From positions 3,299,001 through 3,363,000 of the forward strand of contig NZ_LGTC01000001.1 in the NCBI RefSeq assembly GCF_001262605.1: a DNA stretch of 64,000 nucleotides. Direction: 5' to 3'. The position numbers were made by a program, and so were the translations under genes. Shown here piece after piece: positions 1-8,933 of this stretch; positions within the stretch are counted from its first letter, which is position 1, and every line of letters starts with the position of its first letter. Under the pieces are notes generated by a model. The model was not told the DNA's origin, searched no databases, and saw only the letters and a list, made by a program, of their open reading frames with translations. The stretch comes from Pseudobacteroides cellulosolvens ATCC 35603 = DSM 2933. GTDB lineage: Bacteria; Bacillota; Clostridia; Acetivibrionales; DSM-2933.

Positions 1-459
1 TATAACATTATCCTTATCCTTTCGGCGTACTATGGTATAAACGATTTTCACATCACCTGTTACTCCTTTTGCACCTACTACAGTAACTCCATAGCCTGAT
101 GATGACAACCGCTCAACTAGCTTACATTCGTCCTTTACAAGAATCACTCTGATCACAAGAATTCCAATTGCAAGCTTTTCCTCTATAATAAGCCCAATAA
201 ATGTGCCCATTGCAAAACCGCCTGCATAAGCCAGATAACAAAAAATATTACTTAGGTTCTGCATAATCTGGCTAATAGCAACCAACCAAATAAACACCTC
301 AAAAAACCCAAGAAACGGTGCAATAAACTTTTTGCCCCTTGATACAAAAATGATTCGCATTGTGCCAATGGATACATCAAATATTCTTGAAATAAAAATT
401 AATAACGGCAAAACAACCCAGTTAAATAAATCATGGTCTATCATCGGTAATATACTCAT
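1..459 (-). CDS. UPF0316 family membrane protein (DUF5698/DUF2179), 3' end cut by window
   Basis: Reading leftward from an ATG at 459 the frame stays open for 153 codons to the window edge, so the C-terminus is missing. The protein starts MSILPMIDHDLFNWVVLPLL and carries the family signature: a RIFDVSIGTMRIIFVSRGKK block, APFLGFFEVFIWL, AYAGGFAMGTFIG and IEEKLAIG. Three hydrophobic segments precede a soluble tail (VERLSSSGYGVTVVGAKGV) that matches the DUF2179 domain. The role of this family is not established; it is an integral membrane protein. A clear Shine-Dalgarno sequence (GGAGGT) lies about 4 bases upstream of the start. It is transcribed in the same direction as the upstream secA-type gene, 80 bp away. 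Confidence 0.85.
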   Translation of the reverse strand, partial: MSILPMIDHDLFNWVVLPLLIFISRIFDVSIGTMRIIFVSRGKKFIAPFLGFFEVFIWLVAISQIMQNLSNIFCYLAYAGGFAMGTFIGLIIEEKLAIGILVIRVILVKDECKLVERLSSSGYGVTVVGAKGVTGDVKIVYTIVRRKDKDNVI

Positions 460-539
460 AAAACCTCCAATTCTTTTTGCAGCTACTATGATTATCATAA
501 TCCAAAAAAAATCAGTTATAAAGCTGTAACCTTTTCCAG

Positions 540-2930
540 TTATTTTGTGATTGTTTTCCGTCCAAATATTTTCTTGTAAATGGAGCTTAGAGAAAACAAT
601 GTCCCTGAAGCCCTTGTTGAAAATGCCTTGACCAAATGAGGCAAGTTACTGAATTGATCCGGGCTGTCATTTATAAGGTATGTCCATGTTGACGAAGGCC
701 CCGTCAGACCTTCCTTCTCCATATCTATACCGTCCTTTGTTATTTCCACCCTTTCAAAGGTGCTTACTATATCATTTTCAATATCCCCAAGCATTTCACT
801 GAAAGCTTCTATAGCAATCTTATGAAATTCGTCCATAGGATTTTTTCTTCCCATTACTACCAAATGAATGCTCTCTCTTGTATAATTCATATATTCAAGA
901 TACTCAGCCCAGTGTTTGTTGATAAAGAATAATGTGAGCTGCTTTTCCACCTCATACATGGTCTTTTCACCATACTTAACCAATACTTCATCATACTTTT
1001 CAGGGGATTTTTCTTTTAGAATCTTAAGCTGTGCCTTATCCTGTAAGATATCCTGCCTCTTGCTGCAAACAATTTTTCTTTGTTCCTCTATTATGAAGGA
1101 ATACTTTAAAAGCTGCCTTCTCACATCGGAATTATAGCCTTCCACAGTCCTCTGACCTCTGTTTAACTCATTATTCACAGTGGAATTATTAAAGGGCTTG
1201 TTTTTATCTTCAGGATACAGCTGCAAGGGCACCAGCTTTGTCAAATCATATTTCACCATAAGGTCATCTTCCAGGCTGATAAACAACCGGCTTTTACCAG
1301 GGTCTCCCTGTCTGCCGGCCCTACCCTTTAACTGATTGTCAATCCTTCTGCTCTCATTTTTGCCGGTACCTATAACATACAGCCCTCCGGCTGCAATTAT
1401 TTCGTCCCTTCTTTCCCCATTCTCACCGCCAAGCTTTATGTCAACACCACGTCCCGCCATGTTGGTAGAAACTGTAACAGCTCCGTACATACCTGATTTT
1501 GCAACGATTTCTGCCTCCATCTCATCATTCTTGGCATTTAGAACATTAGCCTCAATACCTACACTATGAAGCTCTTTATAAAGCCTCTCCGATTCTTCAA
1601 CACTTCCTGTTCCGATCAATACAGGCTGCCCTTTTTCATGAGCCTTTCTGATTTCCGCTATAATGGCATTTTTCTTAGCTTCCTTGCTTACAAATATCAT
1701 ATCAGAGCAGTCTTTCCTTATGCATGGCTTATTGGTAGGTACAACTACCACATCTACACCATAGAATTCGTGAAATTCATTGGCTGACGTCTTGGCTGTA
1801 CCTGTCATACCTGCTATTCTTGGATAAAGATTAATGAAATGCTGGAGTGCAATCTGCGACATTATAATTCCCCTGGACTTTTTATTAAGGGCTTCTTTTG
1901 CTTCAACCGCTGCCTGAATGTTATCCGGCCAGTGCCTTTTATCTGCAACACGGCCTGTAAACTCATCCACCAATTCAATTTTTCCATCCCTGACAATGTA
2001 ATCCCTATCTCTTTTTAAAAGTGCCTCTGCAAAAAGTGCACTGTTCACTTGCGTAAGCAGCTTGAGATTTGGCTCCTCATATAAATTGGAACACCCAAGA
2101 AGCCTCTCCACTCTACAAAGTCCAAAATCCGTCAGATAAACATTTGATCCATTCTGGTCAATAGCATAATCAGTGCCTCTTATAAGCTCTTTTGCCAATG
2201 CAGAAAGTCTAGCAAGGTCATTTTCCTCTCCCTCCTGGCTTCCTGCTATAACAAGGGGTATTCTTGCTTCATCAATCAGGATTGAGTCCGCTTCGTCTAC
2301 AATTGCATAGTTAAACCCTCTATGAACCAGATTTTCCTCTCTGATACAAAGGAAATCCTTCAGGTAGTCAAATCCTGCCTCCTTGGCAGTGACATAAGTA
2401 ATATCCATCCTGTAGGCATTTTGCCTATCCTTAATGCTCATTCCCTCTTTTATATAGCCTACCGTAACTCCAAGAAAATCATATATTGGCTTCATCCATT
2501 CCATGTCCCTGTGAACCAGATAATCATTAAATGTTAATATATGAACACCTTTACCTGTTAATGAATTAAGGTATGCAGGAAGAACAGCAGCAAGGGTTTT
2601 TCCTTCTCCCGTCTGCATTTCAACCATTTTACCTTCATGCAATGCTATACCTGCAATAAGCTGTACATCATAATGCCTCATTCCAAGGGTCCTATGCGAT
2701 ACTTCACGGCCTAATGCATAAGCCTCTACAAGGACATCATCTAAAGATGTGCCATCCTTGACTTTTTTTCTTATTTCAATGGCCATATTTCTAAGATCAC
2801 TTTCACTTTTATCACTCAAGCTTATTTTATTTATTTCTTCAACAATGCTGTTATAATGGTCTATGTTGTAACTAACAGGGATGTGCATTCCCTGTATCTT
2901 CTTTCCTATTTGTGACAATTTATTAAACAT
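540..2930 (-). CDS. SecA-type preprotein translocase ATPase, probably an accessory SecA
   Basis: 796 residues with the SecA motor architecture: Walker A in MVEMQTGEGKT near residue 100, the DEAD-type VDEADSILIDEARIPL motif near 210, a preprotein-cross-linking region, and the second helicase half with TNMAGRGVDIKLGG and KGRAGRQGDPGKSRLFISLEDD. SecA uses ATP to push unfolded preproteins through the SecYEG channel at the membrane. Two things set it apart from housekeeping SecA: it is short, and it lacks the C-terminal CxCxSG zinc-binding tail, ending instead in a basic FGRKTITK stretch. The motif ITYVTAKEAGFDYL also differs from the usual TNNEFGFDYLRD. I infer an accessory SecA; its cargo cannot be told from context. 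AAGGAGGT sits just upstream of the ATG. Confidence 0.85.
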   Translation of the reverse strand: MFNKLSQIGKKIQGMHIPVSYNIDHYNSIVEEINKISLSDKSESDLRNMAIEIRKKVKDGTSLDDVLVEAYALGREVSHRTLGMRHYDVQLIAGIALHEGKMVEMQTGEGKTLAAVLPAYLNSLTGKGVHILTFNDYLVHRDMEWMKPIYDFLGVTVGYIKEGMSIKDRQNAYRMDITYVTAKEAGFDYLKDFLCIREENLVHRGFNYAIVDEADSILIDEARIPLVIAGSQEGEENDLARLSALAKELIRGTDYAIDQNGSNVYLTDFGLCRVERLLGCSNLYEEPNLKLLTQVNSALFAEALLKRDRDYIVRDGKIELVDEFTGRVADKRHWPDNIQAAVEAKEALNKKSRGIIMSQIALQHFINLYPRIAGMTGTAKTSANEFHEFYGVDVVVVPTNKPCIRKDCSDMIFVSKEAKKNAIIAEIRKAHEKGQPVLIGTGSVEESERLYKELHSVGIEANVLNAKNDEMEAEIVAKSGMYGAVTVSTNMAGRGVDIKLGGENGERRDEIIAAGGLYVIGTGKNESRRIDNQLKGRAGRQGDPGKSRLFISLEDDLMVKYDLTKLVPLQLYPEDKNKPFNNSTVNNELNRGQRTVEGYNSDVRRQLLKYSFIIEEQRKIVCSKRQDILQDKAQLKILKEKSPEKYDEVLVKYGEKTMYEVEKQLTLFFINKHWAEYLEYMNYTRESIHLVVMGRKNPMDEFHKIAIEAFSEMLGDIENDIVSTFERVEITKDGIDMEKEGLTGPSSTWTYLINDSPDQFSNLPHLVKAFSTRASGTLFSLSSIYKKIFGRKTITK

Positions 2931-3043
2931 AAAAGTACCTCCTTAGTTAATCACGTTTACATAAGGTATTGCAAAAATGAACTATATGTTTTTCAATAAT
3001 CATTTCACACCTTTTATTGCGACGATCGGTCATCAATAATTTG

Positions 3044-3364
3044 TTATGGATTAATAAGGCGCCTATTTTGGATTTTAATATTTTTGAAGAGAATAATAAT
3101 CAGAATACTAAATAAATAGATAATTTCCAGCGTTATAATAAAATGATTGGAAGCAGCAAAAAAACTACATAGAAGGTGGATGGGCAGGAAACAGATAACA
3201 TTCAAAAGTATAGCTAGCTTGTATTCTGTATGACCGGTAAAATACACATGCCAGTTTTGAAAAAGGTGCCTTGCCCCTCTTCCATGCTTAGGTCTTTTTA
3301 TATCGATTGATTCAATTAAGCAGGCAACCATTATGGAAATGCCTGTTAAAATAATATATGACAT
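3044..3364 (-). CDS. Small hypothetical membrane protein
   Basis: 106 residues with three hydrophobic stretches (about residues 1-17, 50-70 and 76-95), separated by a polar loop rich in His, Arg and Lys (KRPKHGRGARHLFQNWHVYF). The C-terminus is basic, which suggests a cytoplasmic tail. A weak ribosome-binding site (AAGGGA) lies 6 bases before the ATG. No family is recognised. It stands alone between the secA-type gene and a dispersed repeat and is not clearly in an operon. It could be a real small membrane protein or a non-conserved ORF; the hydrophobic pattern and the RBS favour the former. Confidence 0.5.
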   Translation of the reverse strand: MSYIILTGISIMVACLIESIDIKRPKHGRGARHLFQNWHVYFTGHTEYKLAILLNVICFLPIHLLCSFFAASNHFIITLEIIYLFSILIIILFKNIKIQNRRLINP

Positions 3365-3391
3365 ATAAATCCCTTCTCAAATCGACTTTTA

Positions 3392-3475
3392 TAATGTCTA
3401 GGAAATTACGGTGTATTTACCACCACAATTTCTCACAACAACGATCAATGTAAACAAAATTACCTCTTGATTTCG
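3392..3475 (-). repeat. Dispersed repeat family 2, copy b
   Basis: Read on the minus strand, this stretch matches the element at 16698-16778. Shared blocks are an ATTTTG...TTGAT start, GTTGTTGTGAGAAATTGTGG, a CACC arm and the end block AATTTCCTAGACAT. An inner hairpin pairs AAATT.TGGTG with CACC.TAATTT. It lies between two minus-strand genes. A third copy at 28854-28906 lacks the inner hairpin. Confidence 0.65.
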
Positions 3476-3550
3476 TTTAATACCCACTCGATTGGAAGCA
3501 GTATACAATTATTCTAACTCTTTTCTGTTTGTCATTCAATAGTTTGTCCC

Positions 3551-3931
3551 TTAAACACCTATCTCAATTAATCTTTGCCTTACTATTTTTTCTATCAATT
3601 CCCGGGATAAAGGCTTTTGCGGGCTAAAATGAATAGTTGTCCCCGAAATTTTGTAGTTTTCCAATTCTTCTTTCATTTGCTCAACAATACTCCTGCTCAT
3701 AGTATAGAACGAGCAATGATTCTTCTGCACAGCAAACCCAACAATATCTTTATTTAATCTTAGAATCGGCACCTGGTAGCTAACTCTTTCAGTTGCATTA
3801 GGCACAATTTCTTTAACGGTTCTTCTAACCTTTTCAAGTGCCTCACGTATATCCTCTGGTAGATCAGCCAGATAGTTATCAACTTCTTCCGGCATATTTA
3901 TAGACGGATTTCTTTTTGGTTTTTTATCCAT
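3551..3931 (-). CDS. DUF1801 (YdhG-like) domain protein
   Basis: 126 residues matching the DUF1801/YdhG fold: an N-terminal helix with VDNYLADLPEDIREALEKVR, a central ERVSYQVPILRLNKDIVGFAVQ block, a short CSFYTMS strand, and a C-terminal IHFSPQKPLSRELIEKIVRQRL helix that this family nearly always carries. Members are small cytoplasmic proteins of poorly known function; some are annotated as iron chaperones by similarity to frataxin-like folds, but nothing here proves metal binding. The start is fixed by AAGGAGG seven bases upstream. It lies 19 bp from the 5' side of an acetyltransferase gene's stop, so the two probably share a transcript. Confidence 0.8.
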   Translation of the reverse strand: MDKKPKRNPSINMPEEVDNYLADLPEDIREALEKVRRTVKEIVPNATERVSYQVPILRLNKDIVGFAVQKNHCSFYTMSRSIVEQMKEELENYKISGTTIHFSPQKPLSRELIEKIVRQRLIEIGV

Positions 3932-3950
3932 TTTTGCCTCCTTGTTAAGG

Positions 3951-4790
3951 TTATGTAATTGAAAGCTCTGGAAACTTCAAGCCTTCCAAATCGCAGTTCA
4001 CTCCACGTACAAATATAGGATCTGTCTCATAATCCTGCATAACATAGTCTAAATCATCCCAATAAGGCATAAACCCAAACTCTATCTTTTCTATATTTGA
4101 AAACGGAAAATGGCTCATTAACTCGGTAAAAGATATGCTTCCAAGAGAAAATACACCAATAAGTTTTAATGTTGTTCCATTCTTTTCTGCTATCACCATG
4201 GTATCAATTTCAGGCAATTCATAAATATTATCTTTAAGATAGCCCCAGTGCACATGAAATACATTAATACTTTGAGTATTTAAACAATCAAGCCTAGAGG
4301 AAAAGTTTTTACGGTTATAAATATAGTCCCATACCTTTTGGATGCTATATTCCAATTTTACAGGTGTTATGTCATTATTTATACTACATTCATAAACCGG
4401 CAGTTTCTCCTTGACACGTTCAAATCCAAACTTGGGGTAAAAATCTACAACATTCTCGTTTGCCCATAAGTACATAGGCATATTATCATATTTTTTCAAT
4501 ATATGTTCCATTAGTATTCTGGACAATCCCTTGCCCCTGCATTCCGGTTTTGTGGCAACCGATCCTAGTGACAAAGCTGAATATTGCTTGTTATTAAGCA
4601 ATACCTGAGTTTTAAATACAGATATGTTTGATACAATTTCACCGTTTTCCATAATTGAATAACTCTCGTATTTATCATCCCACATATTTAAATCATACCA
4701 GAACTGAAAGTCCAAAAATATGTCTTTCAATAGCTTGTTAAGCATTACTTGATAGTTCTTGTCATTGCCGTTATTAAATAAAATTTGCAT
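3951..4790 (-). CDS. GNAT family N-acetyltransferase
   Basis: 279 residues. The acetyl-CoA binding core is in the first half: SLGSVATKPECRGKGLSRILMEHIL holds the R/Q-x-x-G-x-G/A pyrophosphate loop as CRGKGL near residue 90, followed by YLWANENVVDFYPKFGFERV, the usual C-terminal half of the fold with the conserved Y..FGF. The second half (from about 150) is an extra domain of unknown role, as in Eis-like two-domain acetyltransferases, though it is not clearly an SCP2 domain. The acceptor substrate cannot be deduced. It is followed on the same strand by the DUF1801 gene and is separated from the ABC operon upstream by a terminator. Confidence 0.8.
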   Translation of the reverse strand: MQILFNNGNDKNYQVMLNKLLKDIFLDFQFWYDLNMWDDKYESYSIMENGEIVSNISVFKTQVLLNNKQYSALSLGSVATKPECRGKGLSRILMEHILKKYDNMPMYLWANENVVDFYPKFGFERVKEKLPVYECSINNDITPVKLEYSIQKVWDYIYNRKNFSSRLDCLNTQSINVFHVHWGYLKDNIYELPEIDTMVIAEKNGTTLKLIGVFSLGSISFTELMSHFPFSNIEKIEFGFMPYWDDLDYVMQDYETDPIFVRGVNCDLEGLKFPELSIT

Positions 4791-4878
4791 ATATGCCCTC
4801 TCACGTCAACTATAATATTTGCCAACATTATAATTCTAACACATTTAACAATAGCGTTGAATATATTACTCCAACACA

Positions 4879-4916
4879 CAAAAAAAGCTGCTGCAAAATA
4901 ACTTCTGCAACAGCCC
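4879..4916 (-). terminator. Rho-independent terminator of the ABC exporter operon
   Basis: On the minus strand GCTGTTGCA pairs with TGCAGCAGC, followed by seven T residues. It sits just after the stop of the ABC ATPase gene at 4935 and closes the B12-binding protein/permease/ATPase operon. Confidence 0.85.
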
Positions 4917-4934
4917 TGTACACATATACCCTCT

Positions 4935-5621
4935 CTATTTATAGATATCCATACTGATCCTGCCATCCTTTATCTCAATGATCCTGTCGGCCTTCTCAGC
5001 TATCCTCCTGTCATGGGTTATCACCACAAAGGTGGTCTTGAATTTTTCATTTACATTCCTCAAAATATTATAAATATTCTCAGTAGATTCTGAATCAAGA
5101 TTTCCTGTAGGTTCATCGGCCATAATTATCTTTGGATTATTGATAAGGGCCCTTGCAATGGCTGTCCTTTGCTGCTGTCCACCCGACATATTAGTTGATA
5201 TGTTGTTTTTTACACTACCAAGTCCAACCATCTCCATCAGCTCTTCAGCCCTTTTTATCACTTCTGCTGATGCCTTTCCATGCTTTATTACATAAGGCAT
5301 CAGAACATTCTCCAGTGCTGTGAACTCAGGCAAAAGGTGATGAAACTGAAAAATAAATCCTATTGTTTCGTTTCGGAGTTCTGCAAGTTGATTTTTATTC
5401 ATCTTTTCCGTACTTATGCCATTAATCAAAATCTGCCCGTCGGAAGGCCTGTCCAAAGTTCCCATAATATTCAAAAGAGTACTTTTTCCACTACCTGACG
5501 ATCCAATTATCGAGGTGAATGCTCCTTCTTCAAAGCTCAAATTAATATCGAAAAGCACCTGGGTTTTGACCTTGTCTCCATAAATCTTTTTTATATTAAC
5601 CAGTTCGATCATTTTAGCCAT
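4935..5621 (-). CDS. ABC transporter ATP-binding protein, MacB/LolD type
   Basis: 228 residues with Walker A GSSGSGKST near residue 38, Q-loop FIFQFHHLLPEFTALENVLMP, signature MSGGQQQRTAIARAL near 140, Walker B IIMADEPTGNLD and H-loop VITHD. The HHLLP..T..ENV wording and the DEPTGNLDS box are typical of the LolD/MacB/FtsE branch, whose partners are FtsX-fold permeases. That is just what the overlapping upstream gene encodes: its stop overlaps this start by 8 bp, so translation is probably coupled. The complex is expected to work as a mechanotransmitter or exporter at the membrane rather than an importer, since no binding protein is present. The cargo is unknown. Confidence 0.9.
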   Translation of the reverse strand: MAKMIELVNIKKIYGDKVKTQVLFDINLSFEEGAFTSIIGSSGSGKSTLLNIMGTLDRPSDGQILINGISTEKMNKNQLAELRNETIGFIFQFHHLLPEFTALENVLMPYVIKHGKASAEVIKRAEELMEMVGLGSVKNNISTNMSGGQQQRTAIARALINNPKIIMADEPTGNLDSESTENIYNILRNVNEKFKTTFVVITHDRRIAEKADRIIEIKDGRISMDIYK

Positions 5622-6777
5622 TTCTTATCACCTCAATCGGATTTAATTTGGAGGATTTCCTTGCAGGTATTAGGGATGCGGCAACTGCTGAAATTACGGC
5701 TATTAAACCCGAAAATGCAATAAAACCGTAATTCATATATATAGGTACAACAGGTGTGCCGTCAGGATTTAGTGCAAATTTGGAAAACATGACAATCAAC
5801 CCAACACCTAAAACCACCCCTATTATTGCCCCCAGAATCCCAAGGAAAAACCCCTGAAACATAAAAATCAGACTGGAGCTTCTGTCCTTAACACCCATTG
5901 CCTTAAGAATACCAATTTGCTTTGACTTTTGCATTACTGTAATGGCCAGTACACTTGCTATTCCAAGTATCACAGATACCAGAACAAACACCTGTATCAT
6001 AATGCTTGACATGCTTTGTCCGCTTAAACCGCTTAAAAGTTGTGCATTTTGGGATTGCCAGTCTTCTACTTTCAGATTTTCATTATTAATTATGGATTCA
6101 ACTGATTTTGTTATATCTACTGTGTCAAACACGTCGGAATCAGCAACCTGCATCTCAATTCCTGTTACCTTGTTCTGAAATCCGAAAATATCCTGGGATG
6201 TTTTCAAGTTAACTATCAGCCAACTCTTATTTATTGAAGAAACCTTCAGATCATAAAAGCCTTTAACCTTGAGGGTAGATTTTTTACCTTCAAAATTGAC
6301 TATTTCAATTTCATCTCCCAGTTTCAACTCCAGCTTGTCCCTGAACTCTTTTCCTATAAGTACTTGTCCGTCGCCATTTAAAGCTTCACCTTCAATAATA
6401 TTTTCCTTGATATTATAAATTCCATCTGCCTTATCAGGCAAAAAACCCCTTACCAAAACAGGCTCACTTTTTCCATCATGTCTGACGAAGCCCGAAGAAT
6501 CAGCTGCAACCGATATCTTTTCAATTCTTTTTTCCGAACTGATTTTATCAACTATATCTTCCCAATTTCCAATAAGCTTATCATCCTTCATTGATGTAAC
6601 AGTAATCTGAGATGAATTGCCTATTGTCTTATTTACAAGACTTTGCTGCAAACCTTGAATCAATAGGCCTATAAAGATTTGTACAGAAACACCTATAGCT
6701 ATTCCCAAAGCTATAAAAATTGTCTGGCTTTTACCTGACTTTAAAAACCTCATTGCTACCTTCGCAGAAAATACCAT
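5614..6777 (-). CDS. ABC transporter permease, FtsX/MacB fold
   Basis: 387 residues when started at the ATG at 6777 (MVFSAKVAMRFLKSGKSQTIFI), which has GGAGGA 7 bases upstream; a longer in-frame reading would run back into the upstream gene and is less likely. One N-terminal membrane helix is followed by a large extracytoplasmic domain (about residues 50-245, MacB periplasmic-core type with LIGKEFRDKLELKLGDEIEIV), then three C-terminal helices (MIQVFVLVSVILGIASVLAITV, FMFQGFFLGILGAIIGVVLGV, YGFIAFSGLIAVISAVAASL) ending in PARKSSKLNPIEVIRNG, the hallmark FtsX tail. It pairs with the overlapping ATPase. The gene before it ends one base upstream, so all three form one operon. Confidence 0.88.
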   Translation of the reverse strand: MVFSAKVAMRFLKSGKSQTIFIALGIAIGVSVQIFIGLLIQGLQQSLVNKTIGNSSQITVTSMKDDKLIGNWEDIVDKISSEKRIEKISVAADSSGFVRHDGKSEPVLVRGFLPDKADGIYNIKENIIEGEALNGDGQVLIGKEFRDKLELKLGDEIEIVNFEGKKSTLKVKGFYDLKVSSINKSWLIVNLKTSQDIFGFQNKVTGIEMQVADSDVFDTVDITKSVESIINNENLKVEDWQSQNAQLLSGLSGQSMSSIMIQVFVLVSVILGIASVLAITVMQKSKQIGILKAMGVKDRSSSLIFMFQGFFLGILGAIIGVVLGVGLIVMFSKFALNPDGTPVVPIYMNYGFIAFSGLIAVISAVAASLIPARKSSKLNPIEVIRNG

Positions 6778-6778
6778 A

Positions 6779-7432
6779 TTATCTTCCTCCCCCAATGTAA
6801 TCGCGAATTTCATCAAAAGTTCGGACGTATTTGTCCGCACCCATTTCTTTATAAGCGTTGGGGTTTTTTGAAAACGCATTCCCACCTGCAAGTATTTTTA
6901 AATTGCCTTTATACCTGGTTCTGATATCCTTTATTGTTTTATGTGCCGAAACAAGGTTATAATAATTTGTAACACTTACTGCAATAAAATCCGGCTTCAA
7001 ATATTCCAAAATATTTATGAACTCTTCCTTTGGAGTACTACTACCAACAAATGTAGTATCAAAACCACATATTGTAAAAAAGTCAGCTACAATCCTTGCA
7101 CCAATCTCATGATATTCGCCGTCTGGGCAAATAACAACTGCTATACCGGCTGCTTCCCTGATTCTTTTCTCTGCTTGCTCCTTGATAACATAGGTATAAC
7201 AGTTCTCAATAACCGTCCTTACAATTGAGCTTCTTACATGCTCCCTCCAGATGCATAAGCTTTTATCTTCTAAATTGCATTCTATGCTATTTAGGGCTGG
7301 ACCAACAATTTCTTCGTAGAGAGTTACTACATCCAGCTCACCCGTTGAAAGTTTGGAAACGGCATAATCTAAACAGGCATATCTTTCCTCGTTTTCCAGA
7401 TGCTTTAAAAATTCTTCATAGAATTTGTTCAT
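6779..7432 (-). CDS. Cobalamin (B12)-binding domain protein without a DNA-binding domain
   Basis: 217 residues in two parts. Residues 1-100 form a helical B12-binding-type cap (LYEEIVGPALNSI then IWREHVRSSIV, with the EH pair seen in CarH/LitR sensors). Residues 100-215 are the Rossmann-like B12 fold: AVVICPDGEYHEIGARIVADFF carries E-x-H-x-x-G in place of the D-x-H-x-x-G lower-ligand loop, as in photosensor-type members; then ITGFD..VGSSTPKE, LKPDFIAVSVTNYY and LKILAGGNAF follow. There is no MerR helix-turn-helix, and no methyltransferase partner nearby. It is the first gene of the operon with an FtsX-type exporter, ending one base before the permease start. I infer a B12- or light-linked sensor of that transporter. 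Confidence 0.8.
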   Translation of the reverse strand: MNKFYEEFLKHLENEERYACLDYAVSKLSTGELDVVTLYEEIVGPALNSIECNLEDKSLCIWREHVRSSIVRTVIENCYTYVIKEQAEKRIREAAGIAVVICPDGEYHEIGARIVADFFTICGFDTTFVGSSTPKEEFINILEYLKPDFIAVSVTNYYNLVSAHKTIKDIRTRYKGNLKILAGGNAFSKNPNAYKEMGADKYVRTFDEIRDYIGGGR

Positions 7433-7543
7433 TTAATTCCCACCTTTATTGAATATTCCTTTTTCTATAATTCAGCTCACACTATATATAACTGCAACAT
7501 TAAAAGCTCAATCATTCCTCAATATATTATCGTTCTTTATCTC

Positions 7544-8002
7544 TTATCTCTTAATGAAATCTAGTATCTCCTCGCCATGACCTTCAGGTGTTACCTTGGG
7601 ATAAACCTTTATAACACTCATATCCTCATCTATAATAAATGTAGACCTAATTATTCCCATATATGTCTTTCCATACATCTTCTTTTCTCCCCAAGCTCCA
7701 AAGATTTCTGCCACTTTATGATCTTCATCACATAAAAGATAAAAAGGCAAATTGAATTTTTCCTTGAACTTTTTATGAGATGCAGGCTTGTCCGGACTAA
7801 TACCTATAATAACAGCACCTGTTTCCAAAATATCGTCATATACATCTCTAAAGCTGCATGCCTGCTTTGTACACCCTGGGGTATTATCCTTGGGATAAAA
7901 GTACAATACAACCTTCTTACCTTTAAAATCAGCCAAACTTATATCATTTCCCTGCTCATCCTTAAGTGTAAAATCTTCTACTTTGCTTCCCGCTTCTATC
8001 AT
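7544..8002 (-). CDS. bcp: Thiol peroxidase, Bcp/PrxQ peroxiredoxin
   Basis: 152 residues, the usual length. The thioredoxin fold carries YFYPKDNTPGCTKQACSFRD: the first Cys (about residue 45) is the peroxidatic one and the second, five residues on, is the resolving Cys of the atypical two-Cys Bcp class. GISPDKPASHKKFKEKFNLPF and the RSTFIIDEDM strand are family landmarks. The enzyme reduces hydrogen and organic peroxides in the cytoplasm and is recycled by thioredoxin; a thioredoxin/reductase fusion lies at 20.8 kb. It stands alone, divergent from the spore-protein pair, with a clear GGAGGATTTT before its ATG. Confidence 0.93.
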   Translation of the reverse strand: MIEAGSKVEDFTLKDEQGNDISLADFKGKKVVLYFYPKDNTPGCTKQACSFRDVYDDILETGAVIIGISPDKPASHKKFKEKFNLPFYLLCDEDHKVAEIFGAWGEKKMYGKTYMGIIRSTFIIDEDMSVIKVYPKVTPEGHGEEILDFIKR

Positions 8003-8120
8003 ATAAAATCCTCCCGATTCACAGTATTTTAAATTAATCCATGATTAAATATTCCAACATTTTTATGAAAATTAACATTCAGTTTCAGCATTTGAAAAAT
8101 TTTAAAGTGTTAATAATCTT

Positions 8121-8180
8121 GCATTTGGCAGATCAAATAGCCAATGGAATATGCAACAGATAAATGTAATAGATTTACCA
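8121..8180. repeat. Dispersed repeat family 3, copy a, in the bcp/ytfI divergent promoter region
   Basis: The core at 8142-8180 (CAATGGAAT.TGCAACAGA onward) matches 32992-33030 at 36 of 39 positions, with weaker similarity for about 20 bases on the left. Both copies lie between divergent genes. The rest of the 8003-8322 gap is AT-rich with no other structure that I can support. Confidence 0.55.
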
Positions 8181-8322
8181 TTTATCAGATAATTACAAAC
8201 TTTTTACAATAATAAAATGATAAAACACTACAAATAATATATACATCATAGATAAATGTAAAGATTAACAACTTTTCATTGCTATATGACAAAATCTGGT
8301 ACTTGAATTGGAGTGTTCAATC

Positions 8323-8805
8323 ATGATTATCACAGTCATTATTTTAGGCATAATAGCTCTTTTTATAATTATGCTATTCACAATATCACTAAAAGCAAGA
8401 TTTATATTTGATACAGAAGAATCAAATATGTATATGACATTGTTTTGGCTTCCACCTTTATTTAAAGCCGTACTGGAGATTGTTAATACCGCACCGGTAT
8501 TGACAATAATTATTCTAAATAAGGAATTGCTCTCCAAAACACTAAGAAGTAAAAAAAAGAGTCTGAACACTCAGCTAATAAAGCAAGTCAATCCCCAAGA
8601 ATTAGTTATTAACGCATATTATGGCTTTAGAGATCCATTTTCTACAGGTGTAGCAACAGGATTCTTGGGTGCTATTTCAAACTTGACTGATATAGCATCA
8701 GTAAGGCATTGGCCAGATTTTACAGCGATTAGGGACTATATTTATGTAGACGCTTCCGCAAGAATAAATGTCGGTACAGCACTTTTAAGTTATTTACGCT
8801 CTTAA
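8323..8805 (+). CDS. ytfI: DUF2953 (YtfI-like) sporulation-associated membrane protein
   Basis: 160 residues from the ATG at 8323, which has GGAG nine bases upstream (an upstream in-frame TTG at 8308 overlaps that RBS). One N-terminal membrane helix (MIITVIILGIIALFIIMLF) is followed by ISLKARFIF, a run of strands and helices, and a C-terminal WPDFTAIRDYIYVDASARINVGTAL that matches the end of the DUF2953 domain, where the parental protein shows paired beta-strands. In Bacillus this gene (ytfI) sits directly before ytfJ, and the same order is kept here, which supports the call. It is expected in the spore or forespore membrane compartment; its biochemical role is not known. Confidence 0.75.
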   Translation: MIITVIILGIIALFIIMLFTISLKARFIFDTEESNMYMTLFWLPPLFKAVLEIVNTAPVLTIIILNKELLSKTLRSKKKSLNTQLIKQVNPQELVINAYYGFRDPFSTGVATGFLGAISNLTDIASVRHWPDFTAIRDYIYVDASARINVGTALLSYLRS

Positions 8806-8933
8806 TGATATTGCCCTAAATATGACTTTGTTGTGATAATCATAATGGTATTTGCTTCAAACTCAGATATAAAACCAGCAGCACAGGAAATACTTGCACA
8901 TATAACAAAATCAAGATTACAGGAGGATTTTCT

